A stretch of 64,000 nt of DNA, taken from the NCBI RefSeq assembly GCF_048544455.1, contig NC_133538.1, positions 43,436,969 through 43,500,968 on the forward strand, given 5' to 3'. Positions 34,064-44,540 of this stretch are shown in pieces. Position 1 is the first letter of the stretch; every line of letters starts with the position of its first letter. Position numbers and translations under genes: made by a program. Source of the DNA: Silene latifolia (Eukaryota; Streptophyta; Magnoliopsida; Caryophyllales; Caryophyllaceae). The notes below the pieces were generated by a model. That model saw nothing but the letters and a program-made list of their open reading frames with translations, was not told the origin of the DNA and ran no database searches.

Positions 34064-34842
34064 GTACTCTTTTATGGATCAGATTCATTCTCTCTTGTAC
34101 TCTATACGACATCATCGTTTTGATATTTTATATATATATATATATTTTGTTTGTCATGTGGATTTGTACGACAAATTTTGAACACCACAAAGTGAACTGA
34201 ACGAACATTATATCTTTTCAGTCCTTAATTGCCCACATGAGCTGATAACTCTGGCAATTATTTTGTGACGTTGGTTGATGGTGGGTTCAACGAGCCATAA
34301 GTCAACCGGTTGACTGACCAATCACAGAGGCGATTTATACGGATATTTCGTAGGACACACTTGTGACATCGACGTGGAGTCCTAAATGTTTTATAACATT
34401 CGGTGCCCGGTCGTGGATAGGACCTCCATGGTGATCCTAAGAGTCGATTCTTTTGACTATCGACTGTCTCTTGAGACTAAGGCAGATTTTGGGTGACTTT
34501 GGTTTCTTTCTCACGGTCATCCGTAACAGGGGGCCAAGTAGATTTTTTCTGGGTCATTTCATGCTGTGCTTAGATCGGAAGGAGTTCGAGTTGAAGGAAA
34601 TATTCAGCCTTTATCGTGTACTCGATATTTCTCGGGGCCACTCGAGGAGTCAGAATCGAAATGCATGGCCATGCTCGGATACGGATTCGTTTTATCAGTT
34701 AAGTTACTCTCTAGTCGGGGAAACCACTCTAGATACAGATCGATTGTAAAATACGACCTTTGTGGATCCAGATCTGCAAATTGTTTTACATTGAGTGGGA
34801 GAAATTTTAAATGAATATGAGAATCGGTTATCGCACATACAC
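34064..34842 (+). other. Copia 3' untranslated region
   Basis: Sequence between the RNase H stop and the polypurine region. A TA microsatellite lies near 34125-34145. No coding region is supported. Confidence 0.6.
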
Positions 34843-34936
34843 TTGTACGGACAAGTGGGAGTTTGTTGGAGCTTGTGTCCTCTAGTTAGTGCGGATAACG
34901 TCATTGCACATGCACTTGTACGGACAAGTGGGAGCT
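34843..34936 (+). repeat. Duplicated polypurine tract and LTR edge before the copia 3' LTR
   Basis: CACTTGTACGGACAAGTGGG occurs twice (about 34840-34859 and 34912-34931). The first copy leads into TGTTGGAGCTTGTGTCC and GTTAGTGC, a diverged version of the LTR start; the second leads into the true LTR. Each copy also contains the palindrome ACTTGTACGGACAAGT. Confidence 0.8.
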
Positions 34937-35927
34937 TGTTGGGGTTGGTGTCCTTAACAGTTAGTGCAAGGACTTATAAACCTCTAAAAGGATCAAAGGG
35001 CATACCTTTGGTATTATTATCAGTTGATCCACATTTATCAATAACGGTTGGCTTGCTAGATAAGTTTGACGTTATTGTCATACAGATGGCGGTGATCAAC
35101 TGGTCCCTAAAAGTCACACCTATAGGATACGTTCGAGAGATGTGACGGTATGAAAATACAGTCATGTAGATGCCAAATTTGACTAACCAGTTAGTCCGAG
35201 TTATTTGACTAGTAATTAGTCAAAATATGATGTTGAGATATTATATTTAATACGGATTAAATATCATGGGCTAAGGCGAATTAACCAGTTAATTCGTAAA
35301 ATTAAATATAAGCGTTTTATATTTAATTAAATGTATATTGAATATAATTATACAACACTGTTTTGTCGGACACGTATTAATGATTCAGCTAACCCGTATT
35401 ATTAGCTGATGCCTTAATTTCCGATAACCGATAACAGTTTATAATAAACCGCGTCATATACATTTAGTCTTTTGGGCACGGACTACGAGTTAAAATGAAG
35501 AGGAAATGGAAAAGCCCATTTCCTCCCCATGGACTCGGTTTGGCCGAGATTAGGAGATCAAAAGGGAGAGCTTCTCCTCCCTTCTGACCTAATCATCATT
35601 AGTGAAAATAATTAGGGTTTTGGAGATACTTTCTCTCTGAAACTCAGATCTCACATCTCGAAAACCTCACAACAAGTTCTCCCAATATTGCAAGGCAATC
35701 GGAGAACACGTTCTAGCACAAGGGCATATCTCGGACAAGTCTTGGGTGCAACAATTAGGAGGGAATCTCGTTTGATTTCTGTTCTTTACGCCGTGCATCA
35801 AAGGACCCGAGGTTATTTCTTGTTCCTTATCGTTTCCATTGTATTTATGTTTTATGACCATAATCACATGTTTAAATTTACGTTATAGTCCTAAATTTAT
35901 AGGGTATTATACGGATGTATACCCACA
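34937..35927 (+). repeat. 3' LTR of the copia element
   Basis: 991 bp, followed by TSD GATAT at 35928-35932. Differs from the 5' LTR at about five positions, including one missing A near 35430. Confidence 0.96.
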
Positions 35928-35932
35928 GATAT

Positions 35933-36189
35933 ATGCTTGGATCTAAGACCTTTTAAATCATTTGAATTCATCTATTTCGTTATTTACTTAGTCTTTGTTC
36001 TTTAATAAATCAAACAAATCAAATCTCCCCTTAAACTGGTTACTTTACTCTGCATTATTACACACATTAGTTAACTTAGTCATTCTCTGTGGGTTCGACC
36101 CTTACTTTCTCTATATTACTGTTTTAGTAGTTTAGTAAGTAAGTGATTATAAATTTACATTTTATAGGCATACGACTATTAGCCCGTCA
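35933..36189 (+). repeat. 5' LTR of element E, right part
   Basis: 257 bp completing the E 5' LTR after the copia. It matches 39900-39931 plus 42650-42853 of the 3' LTR and ends GCCCGTCA. Confidence 0.92.
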
Positions 36190-36193
36190 AATT

Positions 36194-36211
36194 TGGCGCC
36201 GTTGTCGGGGA
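36194..36211 (+). other. Primer-binding site of element E
   Basis: TGGCGCCGTTGTCGGGGA begins four bases after the LTR. It is close to the TGGCGCCGTTGCCGGGGA that I recall as the tRNA-Asp site used by Athila-type elements. Confidence 0.85.
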
Positions 36212-36288
36212 AGGCAATAGTTAATTTTTTTGTATTAGTGTAGAGAGTTTTAGTTCGTTAGTTTTGTCTTAGTTTACTTGATAAATAG

Positions 36289-37584
36289 ATGGCTACTAAA
36301 TATTTTTGCCAATATGAGCATGAACTATTTTATAAATTTGTTAATAGGCTCCATGAATATGTTATAAGATGTCGTCATCCTTATCAAAGATGGGAGCTTT
36401 GTCATGTAATTTATAATGGTCTAAATAAGGAGACTCTTGGGCATGTACATTCTTTAAGTGGTGGAAATTTCATTAATGGTTTGAGCTATGAGGAAAAGTG
36501 GGAACTTTTTCAATATTTGGCTCATGACACTGAAGAATGGGAGCGTTACAATTCACTTCCTATACAACCACATCACCTCTATTCTGCTTTAAATTATCAT
36601 GATAACTCACCTATGTCTACTGAAGACATGATATGTGCTTTAATGGCTGATGTGAATTCCTCTTGTGCTAATGTGAATCCCTCCCCATGTGAGACTAACC
36701 TAGTTAGTCAAGATTTAGAGGACCGTGTTGAACAAGTGACTAACCACTTTGATATGCCTGCGACACAAGAATAACTTGATTCTTATTATATTAAGTGGCA
36801 AAATGAGCATGTTGATAAGTTTCATGACCCCCTTCCCCTTGAACCTGAAGTGAAGCACTCTTATAAAGAGTGTGATGTTGACAGTGGTGATGATGGTTTT
36901 TGGGATGATGAGGAGGATGAATATGGTGTGATACATTCTTCACCCCCTTCCCCTGTTTCTATGCAAGTTTACTTATCTTGCACTAATATTGAGATGACAC
37001 ATGTTGATAATTCATTGATGCAAAGTGATTTGAGTAACGTTTCGATCGTTGGTGATTTTTCAAGTGTGATTGTTGAGCATGCGAAAGAGGGGGTGTTTGT
37101 GTCATGTGATGAGACCATAGTGAGCAGGGTGAAAGAAGAGGAGATACTTGTTTTTAATAATAAGAAAGATGACCTTCCTACACTTGGTGAATTCTTTAGC
37201 ATGGAGTTTGATCAAAAGGTGGGGGAAGGAGAGGATAAGGTAGTTAATGAGTCTTATAATCACAAGGAGGAACCATTCATTCCACTTTTTGAGACTCAAT
37301 CTGTGTTAGTCCCTCAAAAATTTTATATTATCTCCGTTCCTTACTTGACTATCCCTATATCAACCTCATCATCTAAGGAGCCATATCGTGACATGGTAGC
37401 TAATTTTGAGAAGCATAGAGGTAAAGAAAAGTATTTGAATGTTTATACCTCTTTTGTACATGTATGGTTTCAACTGCTCTTACACTATTACTGTCACTTC
37501 TCGTTTTTGTGGGCTATCATGTTTGATAGGTTACTGAGGGCATTAAGTTGTTCCGCGCATGACTTGGCTTTTCACTCATTCTGA
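36289..37584 (+). pseudogene. Element E gag-like gene with one internal stop
   Basis: One frame runs from the ATG at 36289 to the stop at 37584, broken only by TAA at 36772-36774 (after ATQE, resuming LDSYYIKWQNEHVDKF). The N-terminal half (FYKFVNRLHEYVIRC, NGLNKETLGHVHSLSGGNF, SYEEKWELFQYLAHDTEEW) resembles Athila gag. The second half is acidic (DSGDDGFWDDEEDEYG), then unassigned, and ends in a hydrophobic segment (LLLHYYCHFSFLWAIMFDRLL) that could be a membrane helix. There is no zinc knuckle or enzyme. With a single stop in 431 codons it has decayed little; the stop could be one base change or could permit readthrough. Function of the C-terminal half is unknown. Confidence 0.7.
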
Positions 37585-38400
37585 ATGGTCTAGTGGTAAG
37601 TTCAGGTAACTTTTCTATCTAAGCTTAAGTCGGGTGGTTTACCATTCCGCGAGATGTCGAGCCAACGACGTTAAATAAAAGCGGTCCCGGGAGGTAACCC
37701 GTAGATTATTATTTTTGCAAAAAAAAAAAAAAAAAAGGAAATCCAAAAAAAAGAGAAAATCAAAAAAAAAATTGAGAGGAAAAAAAAAAAGATCGGACAA
37801 TACCTCAAGATTCATTGCATATTTATGGTGTTGGCGTCATAAGAAGGTGACATAGAAGGGCGGTTGGGTAAGTTAGTGGTTAAGGTGAGGTGTAATCGCG
37901 GTGTGATGTTGTTGGCACCTTCTAATTGCGATTGGATGGAGTTGTCGTTTGGAGTAGAGGAGTAAAGGTTAGACCAAATACGATGGGGTCTTATTTTTTT
38001 TAACTTGTGTTATTTGGTCTTTGGTTAGGTTTGGAGTAATAAGGGGATTTAGTGTTGTTTGATTACTCTTGTTTCTTGGCCATGTTGTTCTTGTGCTTTG
38101 TGGTGGATGCTAATGGCCAAGTGTGGGGAGGAGGTGTGGTGAGTAGTTGACATGTTTATGTGGTTAGCTTTTTGTACTAGTGAAGTCGCATGACGCTCCC
38201 TTTAATAAGGAGTGTTTTCTCCGATCCTTTTTATTGTGTCCTATACAACATTGAGGACAATGTTTAATTCAAGTATGGGGAGGAGAATCGTTCCGATTGT
38301 AATTCATTGGACTTGTGTGGTGTGCTTTAATTCTGTTATTTCTTTTCCCAAAAAAAAATTGAAAAATGAAAAAAAAGTGAAAAAGAAAAATGAAAGAAAA
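37585..38400 (+). other. Element E 3' untranslated region, first part
   Basis: Non-coding. Near 37680 the block GGTCCCGGGAGGTAACCC resembles what follows gag-pol in Athila elements (from memory). A(n)-rich tracts lie at 37715-37795 and 38350-38400. A hairpin at 38193-38215 pairs ACGCTCC with GGAGTGT (one wobble) and TT with AA around TAAT. Confidence 0.5.
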
Positions 38401-38414
38401 AGAATGAATCCCGG

Positions 38415-38594
38415 CTAGGTGAAAACCCGAAAGGGAGCCTAGGCAAGATTGGGATGTGGCCGAGGACGGAGTGAAAACCCGAAAGGGCGCTCCGGGTAAA
38501 ATGAAGAATCGAGTTCCATGCCACTGAGATTAGATGTGAGATTGAAAAAAAAAAGATAAGCTAGAGTGAAAACCCGCAAGGGCGGGCGCTCTAG
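38415..38594 (+). other. Three GNRA-capped hairpins with covarying outer stems in element E
   Basis: Each copy has outer arms, TGAAAA, CCC, a GNRA tetraloop, GGG, a short linker and the partner arm. Copy 1: CTAGG (38415-38419) with CCTAG (38438-38442), loop GAAA. Copy 2: CGGAG (38467-38471) with CTCCG (38490-38494), loop GAAA. Copy 3: CTAGAG (38561-38566) with CTCTAG (38589-38594), loop GCAA, linker longer by four. Outer arms differ between copies but always pair; inner stem and A-rich strand are constant. A GGCAAAATGA-like segment follows each. All are on the element's sense strand, 200-380 bases before the 3' LTR. Confidence 0.65.
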
Positions 38595-38792
38595 GCAAAA
38601 TGAGAGATCTAAGAAAAATGAAAAAAAATTTGATGTCCCTTTACAATATTGGAGACCCATCTTTATAAGTTTCATTGTGAGTCTTGTTGATTTTTCCCAT
38701 ACTTCTGTGGGTTGGTGTTGGTGGTGTTGGTTTAATTTATTGCGTCCTTTGAGTTTACTCGAGGACGAGTAAAGATCTAAGTGTGGGGAATT

Positions 38793-39931
38793 TGATGAGA
38801 TGGTTTTAGTATGTGTTAAGAAGGTCGAATTAGTGAAGTTCAAGTGACAAAGGCGGTCCTTAATGAATTATAATGATACAATGCTTTAAGTTTTAATGTT
38901 GGCGGAACTTGGATCCAAGTATTGAGAAATAAGCCTGGAAAAGATGAAGAAGATCTTGTGGGTCGGTTTTATATGTTTAAAACGGAGTCCAAGTCCGAGG
39001 AGAGATGGGCCCGGATACCTATGAAGTTATCTGAGACATGTGCGCTTAAGGTGAACTAATTGAGCGCGCATAAATAAAAAAGGGAAGGGGCGGCAGCAGC
39101 TATTGCGCGACCTGCGCGCGACTGAGGCACGACCTACAGTAGACACTTGTTTATGCTTTGTCGCGTGATTAAGCTTCGTTAGACTAGTGTTTGTTTCCTT
39201 ATTTTACTCGGTTTGTTCCGATTATTATTATTAGTAATACTTTATTTCCAAATCTAGTTATCTTACCTAATTACTATATAACTTATTATTTCAGTTTTAG
39301 AAAAGACTTATGCCGCTTGGAGAAAAAAAAACCCTATTGTTATTTTCATCAAGACTATGTGTAACTAATCTTTCATCTTGGATTCAAGCGATTGAAGCAC
39401 TGTAAATCCGGTTGTGAGTTTGAATGTTTTAATTTCTGTTCTTGATTATTGTGAATTGCTTAGCTATTAATTATATGAATGTTGATTGATAATTGCTAGG
39501 TGAGCAACTAGCAGTCGATTTCTTCATTCTATTGTTAGTATTGTTAATTGAATGGAATTTATTGATTAACCTTACACTAGTAACACCTAAGAATTAGTAT
39601 TGAACGGGATACGTTGATATTAGTATTTAGAAGCGATTCACATAAATATCTAAAGTGCAACTGGATTGTATGCACTATTTATTCTCTATCGAATTCTCTA
39701 AATTAAATTGCTGCTGTTGAATTAAACCTTGAACTGGATTGTTAGGGTTGATTAAGAACGGGATTCGTTTTAATCAACTATTCGTAAGGAGAATTGGAAT
39801 TTTACATTCACGATAGAGTAATGAAGATTAGTAATTGAAACCATCTTACAATGATCAATTGTTATTGAGTGTGGATATATGCTTGGGTCTAAGACCTTTT
39901 AAATCATTTGAATTCATCTATTTCGTTATTT
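38793..39931 (+). repeat. 3' LTR of element E, left part
   Basis: Begins TGATGAGATGG after the polypurine tract TAAGTGTGGGGAATT. It is interrupted after 39931 by the LINE, whose TSD copy is 39917-39931, and continues at 42650. Confidence 0.93.
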
Positions 39932-42634
39932 TTTTTTTTGGTGAAAATGTGAATCTCATTAAAATCAAATAAAGCACACCATACACTTACCATAAGTTCA
40001 ACATGAAAAAACTAGCTACTAATCTAGTACATTTTGTAGCCAAGCCTTACATTTAACACTCCCCTTAGCAAATTCACCCTTGTTCACTCGTATTTTAATC
40101 AATTGTTGCACTCCTTTCACAACTTGTCGAGGTTGAGTAATGTAGTTCTCCAATCTGCATTTGTTCCTACAATTCCATATACTATATATGAGCCCAGAAA
40201 TGGCAGCCATTACCACCTGTTTCTTCATCAAAGAACGACACCTCCATCGAATAATCCAATCCATAACATTGCCTTGCCATTGAACTTGTAACCAATTCTG
40301 CAAGTGTAGCACACACTGCATACTGAACACGCATTCAAAGAACAAATGACTGTGGGTTTCCAACTGCACACCACACAAATAGCACACACCAGCAGTGACA
40401 GCACCAAACTTGTGCAATCTATCTTGCGTTAAAAACCGTTGTTGAACATAAATCCATGTACTAAAATTATGCTTAGGCAAGCATACTCTATTCCAAACCA
40501 TAGGCACCCAATCCTTCTTGGAACAAGGACCAAGTAACCACTGATACCCCTTCTGAATAGTGTAGCTCCCATCCCATCCTCCATTCAAAAAACCGGGTTT
40601 AAGAATGTCCTTCACCTTGCAAATCTGTCTCCATACCCAGCTAGAATTCTGAGTTGGGTTATACATCCACCAGTCCTTATGCTTTATATAGATGTGATGC
40701 ACCCATTGAACCCATAGACTCTCCTTCTTGCTATGGATCCACCACGCATACTTGCCTATCAACGCAGCATTCCACAGATGGCAATTAATGATACCTAACC
40801 CACCTTGCTCCTTAGGTAAACAGCAAGTCTCCCAAGCAACAGGGGGAGAGTGCTTATACTCATCATGTCCTGCCCAAAGATAGTTCCTGCAAATGCATTC
40901 TACCTTGTGGATGACACCTTTTGGTAACAAAAAAATCCTAGCCCAATATGCATGCATCTGGGTGAGAACCGCCTTCACCAATACCAACCTCCCTGCATAG
41001 CTAAGATGTTTAGCTCCCCAACCTCTAATTCGTGCTACAATTTTGTCCACAACCCTGTTACAATCAGCTACACTCAGTCTTTTGGATGAGATTGGGACAC
41101 CCAAATATCTAAATGGGAACTGCCCCATCTTAAAACCAGCAAGCCTGACCAGATGTGCAGCTAGATTATCATCAATACCATTCAAATACATGTCTGACTT
41201 GGCCCTGTTCATGCACAGACCAGATGCTTCAGAGAATGTCAGGAAAGCTCTCAATATGATAGTAATGGAAGTCAGATCGCTCAAAAAAAGAAAAAGATCA
41301 TCTGCAAAAGCTAGATGACCGAGCTTCATTCCCCTACAAAGGGAGTGATATCGAAATCGGTTTCTCGGTGACAACCCCGAGAATCCTGGAGAAATACTCT
41401 AAACACAGCGTGAATAAAGAAAAAGGAGACATAGGGTCCCCTTGCCTCAAACCCCGTTTCCCCTGGAAATATCCAAAGTGTGACCCATTCAAAGAAATGG
41501 TGAAGGACGTTGTAGTAACACACACCATAATCCATTGTATCATCTGTTCAGGGAACTCAAGAGCAACCAGCGTATCCTTAATAAAGGCCCATTCAATAGA
41601 ATCATAGGCCTTTTTGAGATCAATTTTAAGCAATGCCCTAGGTGTACAAGATTTCCTCCCATAAAGCCTTACCAAATCCTGACATATAAGGATATTGTCA
41701 ACAATTTCCCTATCCTTAATGAAGGCACTCTGATTCATACTAACAATATCCATCAACACTCCAGTTAACCTTGTACAAATGATTTTTGAGATGCACTTGT
41801 AAATGACATTGCAAAGAAGCAATAGGTCGAAAATCATGGACTGAGTTGGGGCAATCCACCTTGGGAATGAGTGTAAGCACAAAGCATTCACTTGCTGCAA
41901 CAGTCTGCCAAATCCTGAAGAATTCTTTAACAGATCAATCACATCAACTCCAATGATATCATACGCATCTCTCGAAAAAACCAAATAGAATAGCCATCGG
42001 GGCCGGAGCCTTCTCCACAGAATAGAGAAGAGTGCTGCCTAATTTCATCATCGCTTACCTGCTTAACCATCCCTCTAGCATGCTCATCACCACAACACGC
42101 CCTTCTTAACAACAGCAGGACACACTTGTGACAACTGCAACTGAGAGCTACCTAGCAAGTCCTGATAGTACTCAACAAATGCTTGCTCAATGGTAGCAAT
42201 CTCGACACATCACCCCATGCATATCATTAATCTTTAGGACTTTATTCTGGGCACGTCTGGCTTTAATGGTACTATGAAAGTACCTGGTGTTATCATCTGC
42301 TAGGTTAACCCACTGAACTTTAGCTTTTTGGGCAAGGAACAGAATCCTGGCATCATCAAGCTTTTTGTAGGAATCAGCAGCCACCCTCTCCTGCGCTTGA
42401 AGCTGCACATTCCTGGGATCATTGTGCAACTGTTTCTGAATGCTTTCCAACAAAGAACTTAGCAACCATGGCAGAACTCTCAATATCCCCATAACTCCCA
42501 TTATTCAGTTTCTTTAAGGGATGCTTCGATACTTAAGTTTTTGACCAATCGAAACATGTAACACCCTTTGACAGGTTGTTTCCAAGTCTCCATGACAATG
42601 TTCTTAAACTCAGCATGCTTCCCATTATTCAGTT
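39932..42634 (-). mobile_element. L1-type LINE, 5'-truncated, on -
   Basis: The 15-base TSD TCTATTTCGTTATTT occurs at 39917-39931 and 42635-42649. A T-run just inside the left end is the poly(A) tail of a - strand element. The ORF2 relic covers most of it. Total length is about 2.7 kb and no endonuclease domain is present, so reverse transcription stopped early. A 17-base repeat (CCCATTATTCAGTTTCT near 42498 and 42621) lies at the 5' edge. Confidence 0.92.
40019..42501 (-). pseudogene. LINE ORF2 relic: reverse transcriptase and zf-RVT
   Basis: Three segments in order on -. 42501-42187: KKLDDARILFLAQKAKVQWVNLADDNTRYFHS, the region before RT. 41984-41334: RT with SAFIKDREIVDNI, KIDLKKAYDSIEW (first Asp) and KRGLRQGDPMSPFSLF. 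41374-40019: 451 residues with catalytic FADD (residues 23-26), the thumb (YLGVPI, 90-95), and zf-RVT near 270-355 (CYLCGVQLETHSHLFFEC). Frame changes near 41340 and 42000 and at least one between 42000 and 42200 inactivate it. The long intact last segment suggests modest age. Confidence 0.9.
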
Positions 42635-42649
42635 TCTATTTCGTTATTT

Positions 42650-42853
42650 GCTTAGTCTTAGTTCTTTAATAAATCAAACAAATCAAATCCCCCCTTAAAC
42701 TGGTTACTTTACTCTACATTATTACACACATTAGTTAACTTAGTCCTTCTCTGTGGGTTCGACCCTTACTTTCTCTATATTACTGTTTTAGTAGTTTAGT
42801 AAGTAAGTGATTATAAATTTATATTTGATAGGCATAAGACTATTAGCCCGTCA
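42650..42853 (+). repeat. 3' LTR of element E, right part
   Basis: 204 bp completing the LTR after the LINE, ending GCCCGTCA at 42853; the E right TSD GATGC follows at 42854-42858. Confidence 0.92.
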
Positions 42854-42858
42854 GATGC

Positions 42859-43440
42859 TGAGCAGGGTCCCAGGACTACCACCTCCACTTGAGATGGCAT
42901 CACTCGATACTTATGTTGACTCACCATTTGTGGATGACATATCTGTTGTCGCCATGCCAAAGGGATTCACAAATCCAAGCATGCCTCTCTTTGATGGCAC
43001 GACAGATCCCTTCGACCACATGAGCCAGTACAAGCAGAAAATAATGACAGTGACGGTTGTAGGCCAAGTGAAAGAAGCCTGTATGTGTAAGGGGTTTGGA
43101 TCCACACTGTCGGGACCAGCACTTCGATGGTTCGTAAGCTTGCCTAATAGATCGATATCCACGTTTGCCGACCTGGTAAACGCATTCACTCAGCAATTCG
43201 CAAGCAGCCGGAAGCCGCAGAAGCATGTAGGAAACTTGTACAGAATTGTTCAAGGAGTAGGTGAGACCATTGGAGAGTACAACATTAGATTTAACAATGA
43301 GAAGGTGGCAGTACGAGAATGTACGTATCAACAGCAGTAGAAGCCTTCAGAAGGGGCTTGCACCATGAGTCTGACCTATATAAGCAGTTAACTATGCACC
43401 CTTGTCAAAGCTTTGAAGTAGTGCAAGAAAAGGCGTAATG
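42859..43440 (+). pseudogene. Element D gag, capsid part
   Basis: Resumes directly after the E TSD: SRVPGLPPPLEMASLDTYVDS, then MPLFDGTTDPFDHMSQYKQKM-like capsid, ALRWFVSLPNRSISTFADLVNAFTQQF and YNIRFNNEKVAV, the conserved block of Retrotrans_gag. TAG at 43338-43340, then further stops. It aligns throughout with B gag (58133-57600), where the same region has one stop. Confidence 0.85.
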
Positions 43441-44540
43441 CTGCAGAATCGGACGAAGAAGATATCCTAGCCGAGCCAAAGATGCTAAGTACGCCAAGTA
43501 TATCCAAACATCAGCCATGGAGAAGTCGGAAGAAAGCACCACCAAAGAACAAGGATGAAAGATACGGCCATATGGTTGGGGAGTCAACGAGTTGACAACG
43601 AGAATAAAATCAAAGAACTCTCCACATCGGAATATGGATTCACAACTGGCGTCGGAGGAATCCTTAAAGCACTCAAAGAGATGGGAGATGGGGTAAGATG
43701 GCCCAGGCCACCAGTAGAGGGACAGGTATGGCAAAATGACAGCAAGAAAAAATGTGAGTTCCATCGTGACATTGGGCATAACACGGAGTATTTCTACACA
43801 CTATGCAGGGAGATCAGACGCCCGCATGAGTAGGGAGAACTGAGCCACCTATTACCACGTGGGGACAAGCAGCAGGATAAGGTAGGCTCCGCAAAGCCTG
43901 CAGCTCCACCTACATGCACCAAGATATTAAACGTGATAACAGGCGGCTCAGACTTAAGCGGATTGACATATTCAGCAGCCAAAAGGCGTGCCACTGAGAC
44001 TAAAGGAGATAGACCAGAAACTTCTTGCAAGATTTCTCACAGTGACCTACCTGCTGTAGCTTTCGACGAAGGGGATGTGCATGATGGACAGGAACATCAC
44101 GATGCACTTATCATAACTCTGTCAATGGCCAACTGCACAGTTAGGAAGGTCCTGGTGGACACTGGTAGCTCGGTCAATTTGATCAGGCTGAAAACCGTAG
44201 AAAATATTGGGTTCAACGAGAAGGATTTGCAAAAGAAGACCATCTCGCTGGTGGGGTTCATTGGAGAGACAGCCAACTCGTTGGGCGAGATAGTAATCCC
44301 AACCTACGTGGGAGGAGTCAACAAACAGGTGAGGTACTTGGTCATAGATGGACTCTCTACCTACAACGTTATTCTTGGAAGGCCATGGCTGCACCTGATG
44401 AAAGTGGTTCCCTCAACATACCATCAATGCATAAAGTTCCCCACGCCATAGGGAGTAGAGACAATACGAGGAGATCAGGTGGAAATTAGAGGCTGCTACA
44501 AGAAAGCGTTAAAGTGTGCAGCTAGCCCTCTAGCATAGCA
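43441..44540 (+). pseudogene. Element D gag C-terminus and aspartic protease
   Basis: The zinc-binding motif is CEFHRDIGHNTEYF (about 43752), where B has a final Cys; here it is Phe or Tyr, so the site is broken. The protease frame 43933-44451 reads ITGGSDLSGLTYSAAKRRA and [10 protein letters not shown] (catalytic DTG), then [17 protein letters not shown] at 44449-44451 and another near 44537. Frame changes lie near 43450 and 43840. Confidence 0.85.

Larger units (their letters stand above)
27098..35927 (+). mobile_element. Young Ty1/copia element (8.8 kb)
   Basis: LTRs of 992 and 991 bp (27098-28089, 34937-35927) begin TGTTGGGGTT and end ACCCACA, flanked by TSD GATAT (27093-27097, 35928-35932). 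I count about four substitutions and one 1-bp indel between the LTRs, about 0.5 percent. PBS, gag, zinc knuckle, protease, integrase, RT and RNase H follow in copia order. Despite the young LTRs the coding region has several frameshifts and stops, so this copy is not autonomous as written. It is the most recent datable insertion in the nest. Confidence 0.96.
25973..42853 (+). mobile_element. Element E: Athila-like LTR retrotransposon with a gag-like gene only
   Basis: TSD GATGC lies at 25968-25972 and 42854-42858. LTRs start TGATGAGA and end GCCCGTCA. With the nested copia and LINE removed, the LTRs are about 1.38 and 1.34 kb and the internal region 2.6 kb. The PBS and the gag-like protein resemble Athila. 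There is no protease, RT, RNase H or integrase. The LTRs differ by several short indels (for example near 26290-26330 against 39100-39130, and a 17-bp one near 26950 against 39745), so E is older than the copia in it. D gag reads on exactly across the TSD. Confidence 0.93.

Noticed and set aside
36289..37584. Host gene
   Set aside because: It lies between a PBS and the 3' LTR of element E, both with TSDs, and its N-terminus resembles Athila gag.
42498..42637. 17-base direct repeat CCCATTATTCAGTTTCT as a second TSD
   Set aside because: It lies inside the LINE 5' end and partly overlaps the true 15-base TSD; the TSD that restores the E LTR is TCTATTTCGTTATTT.
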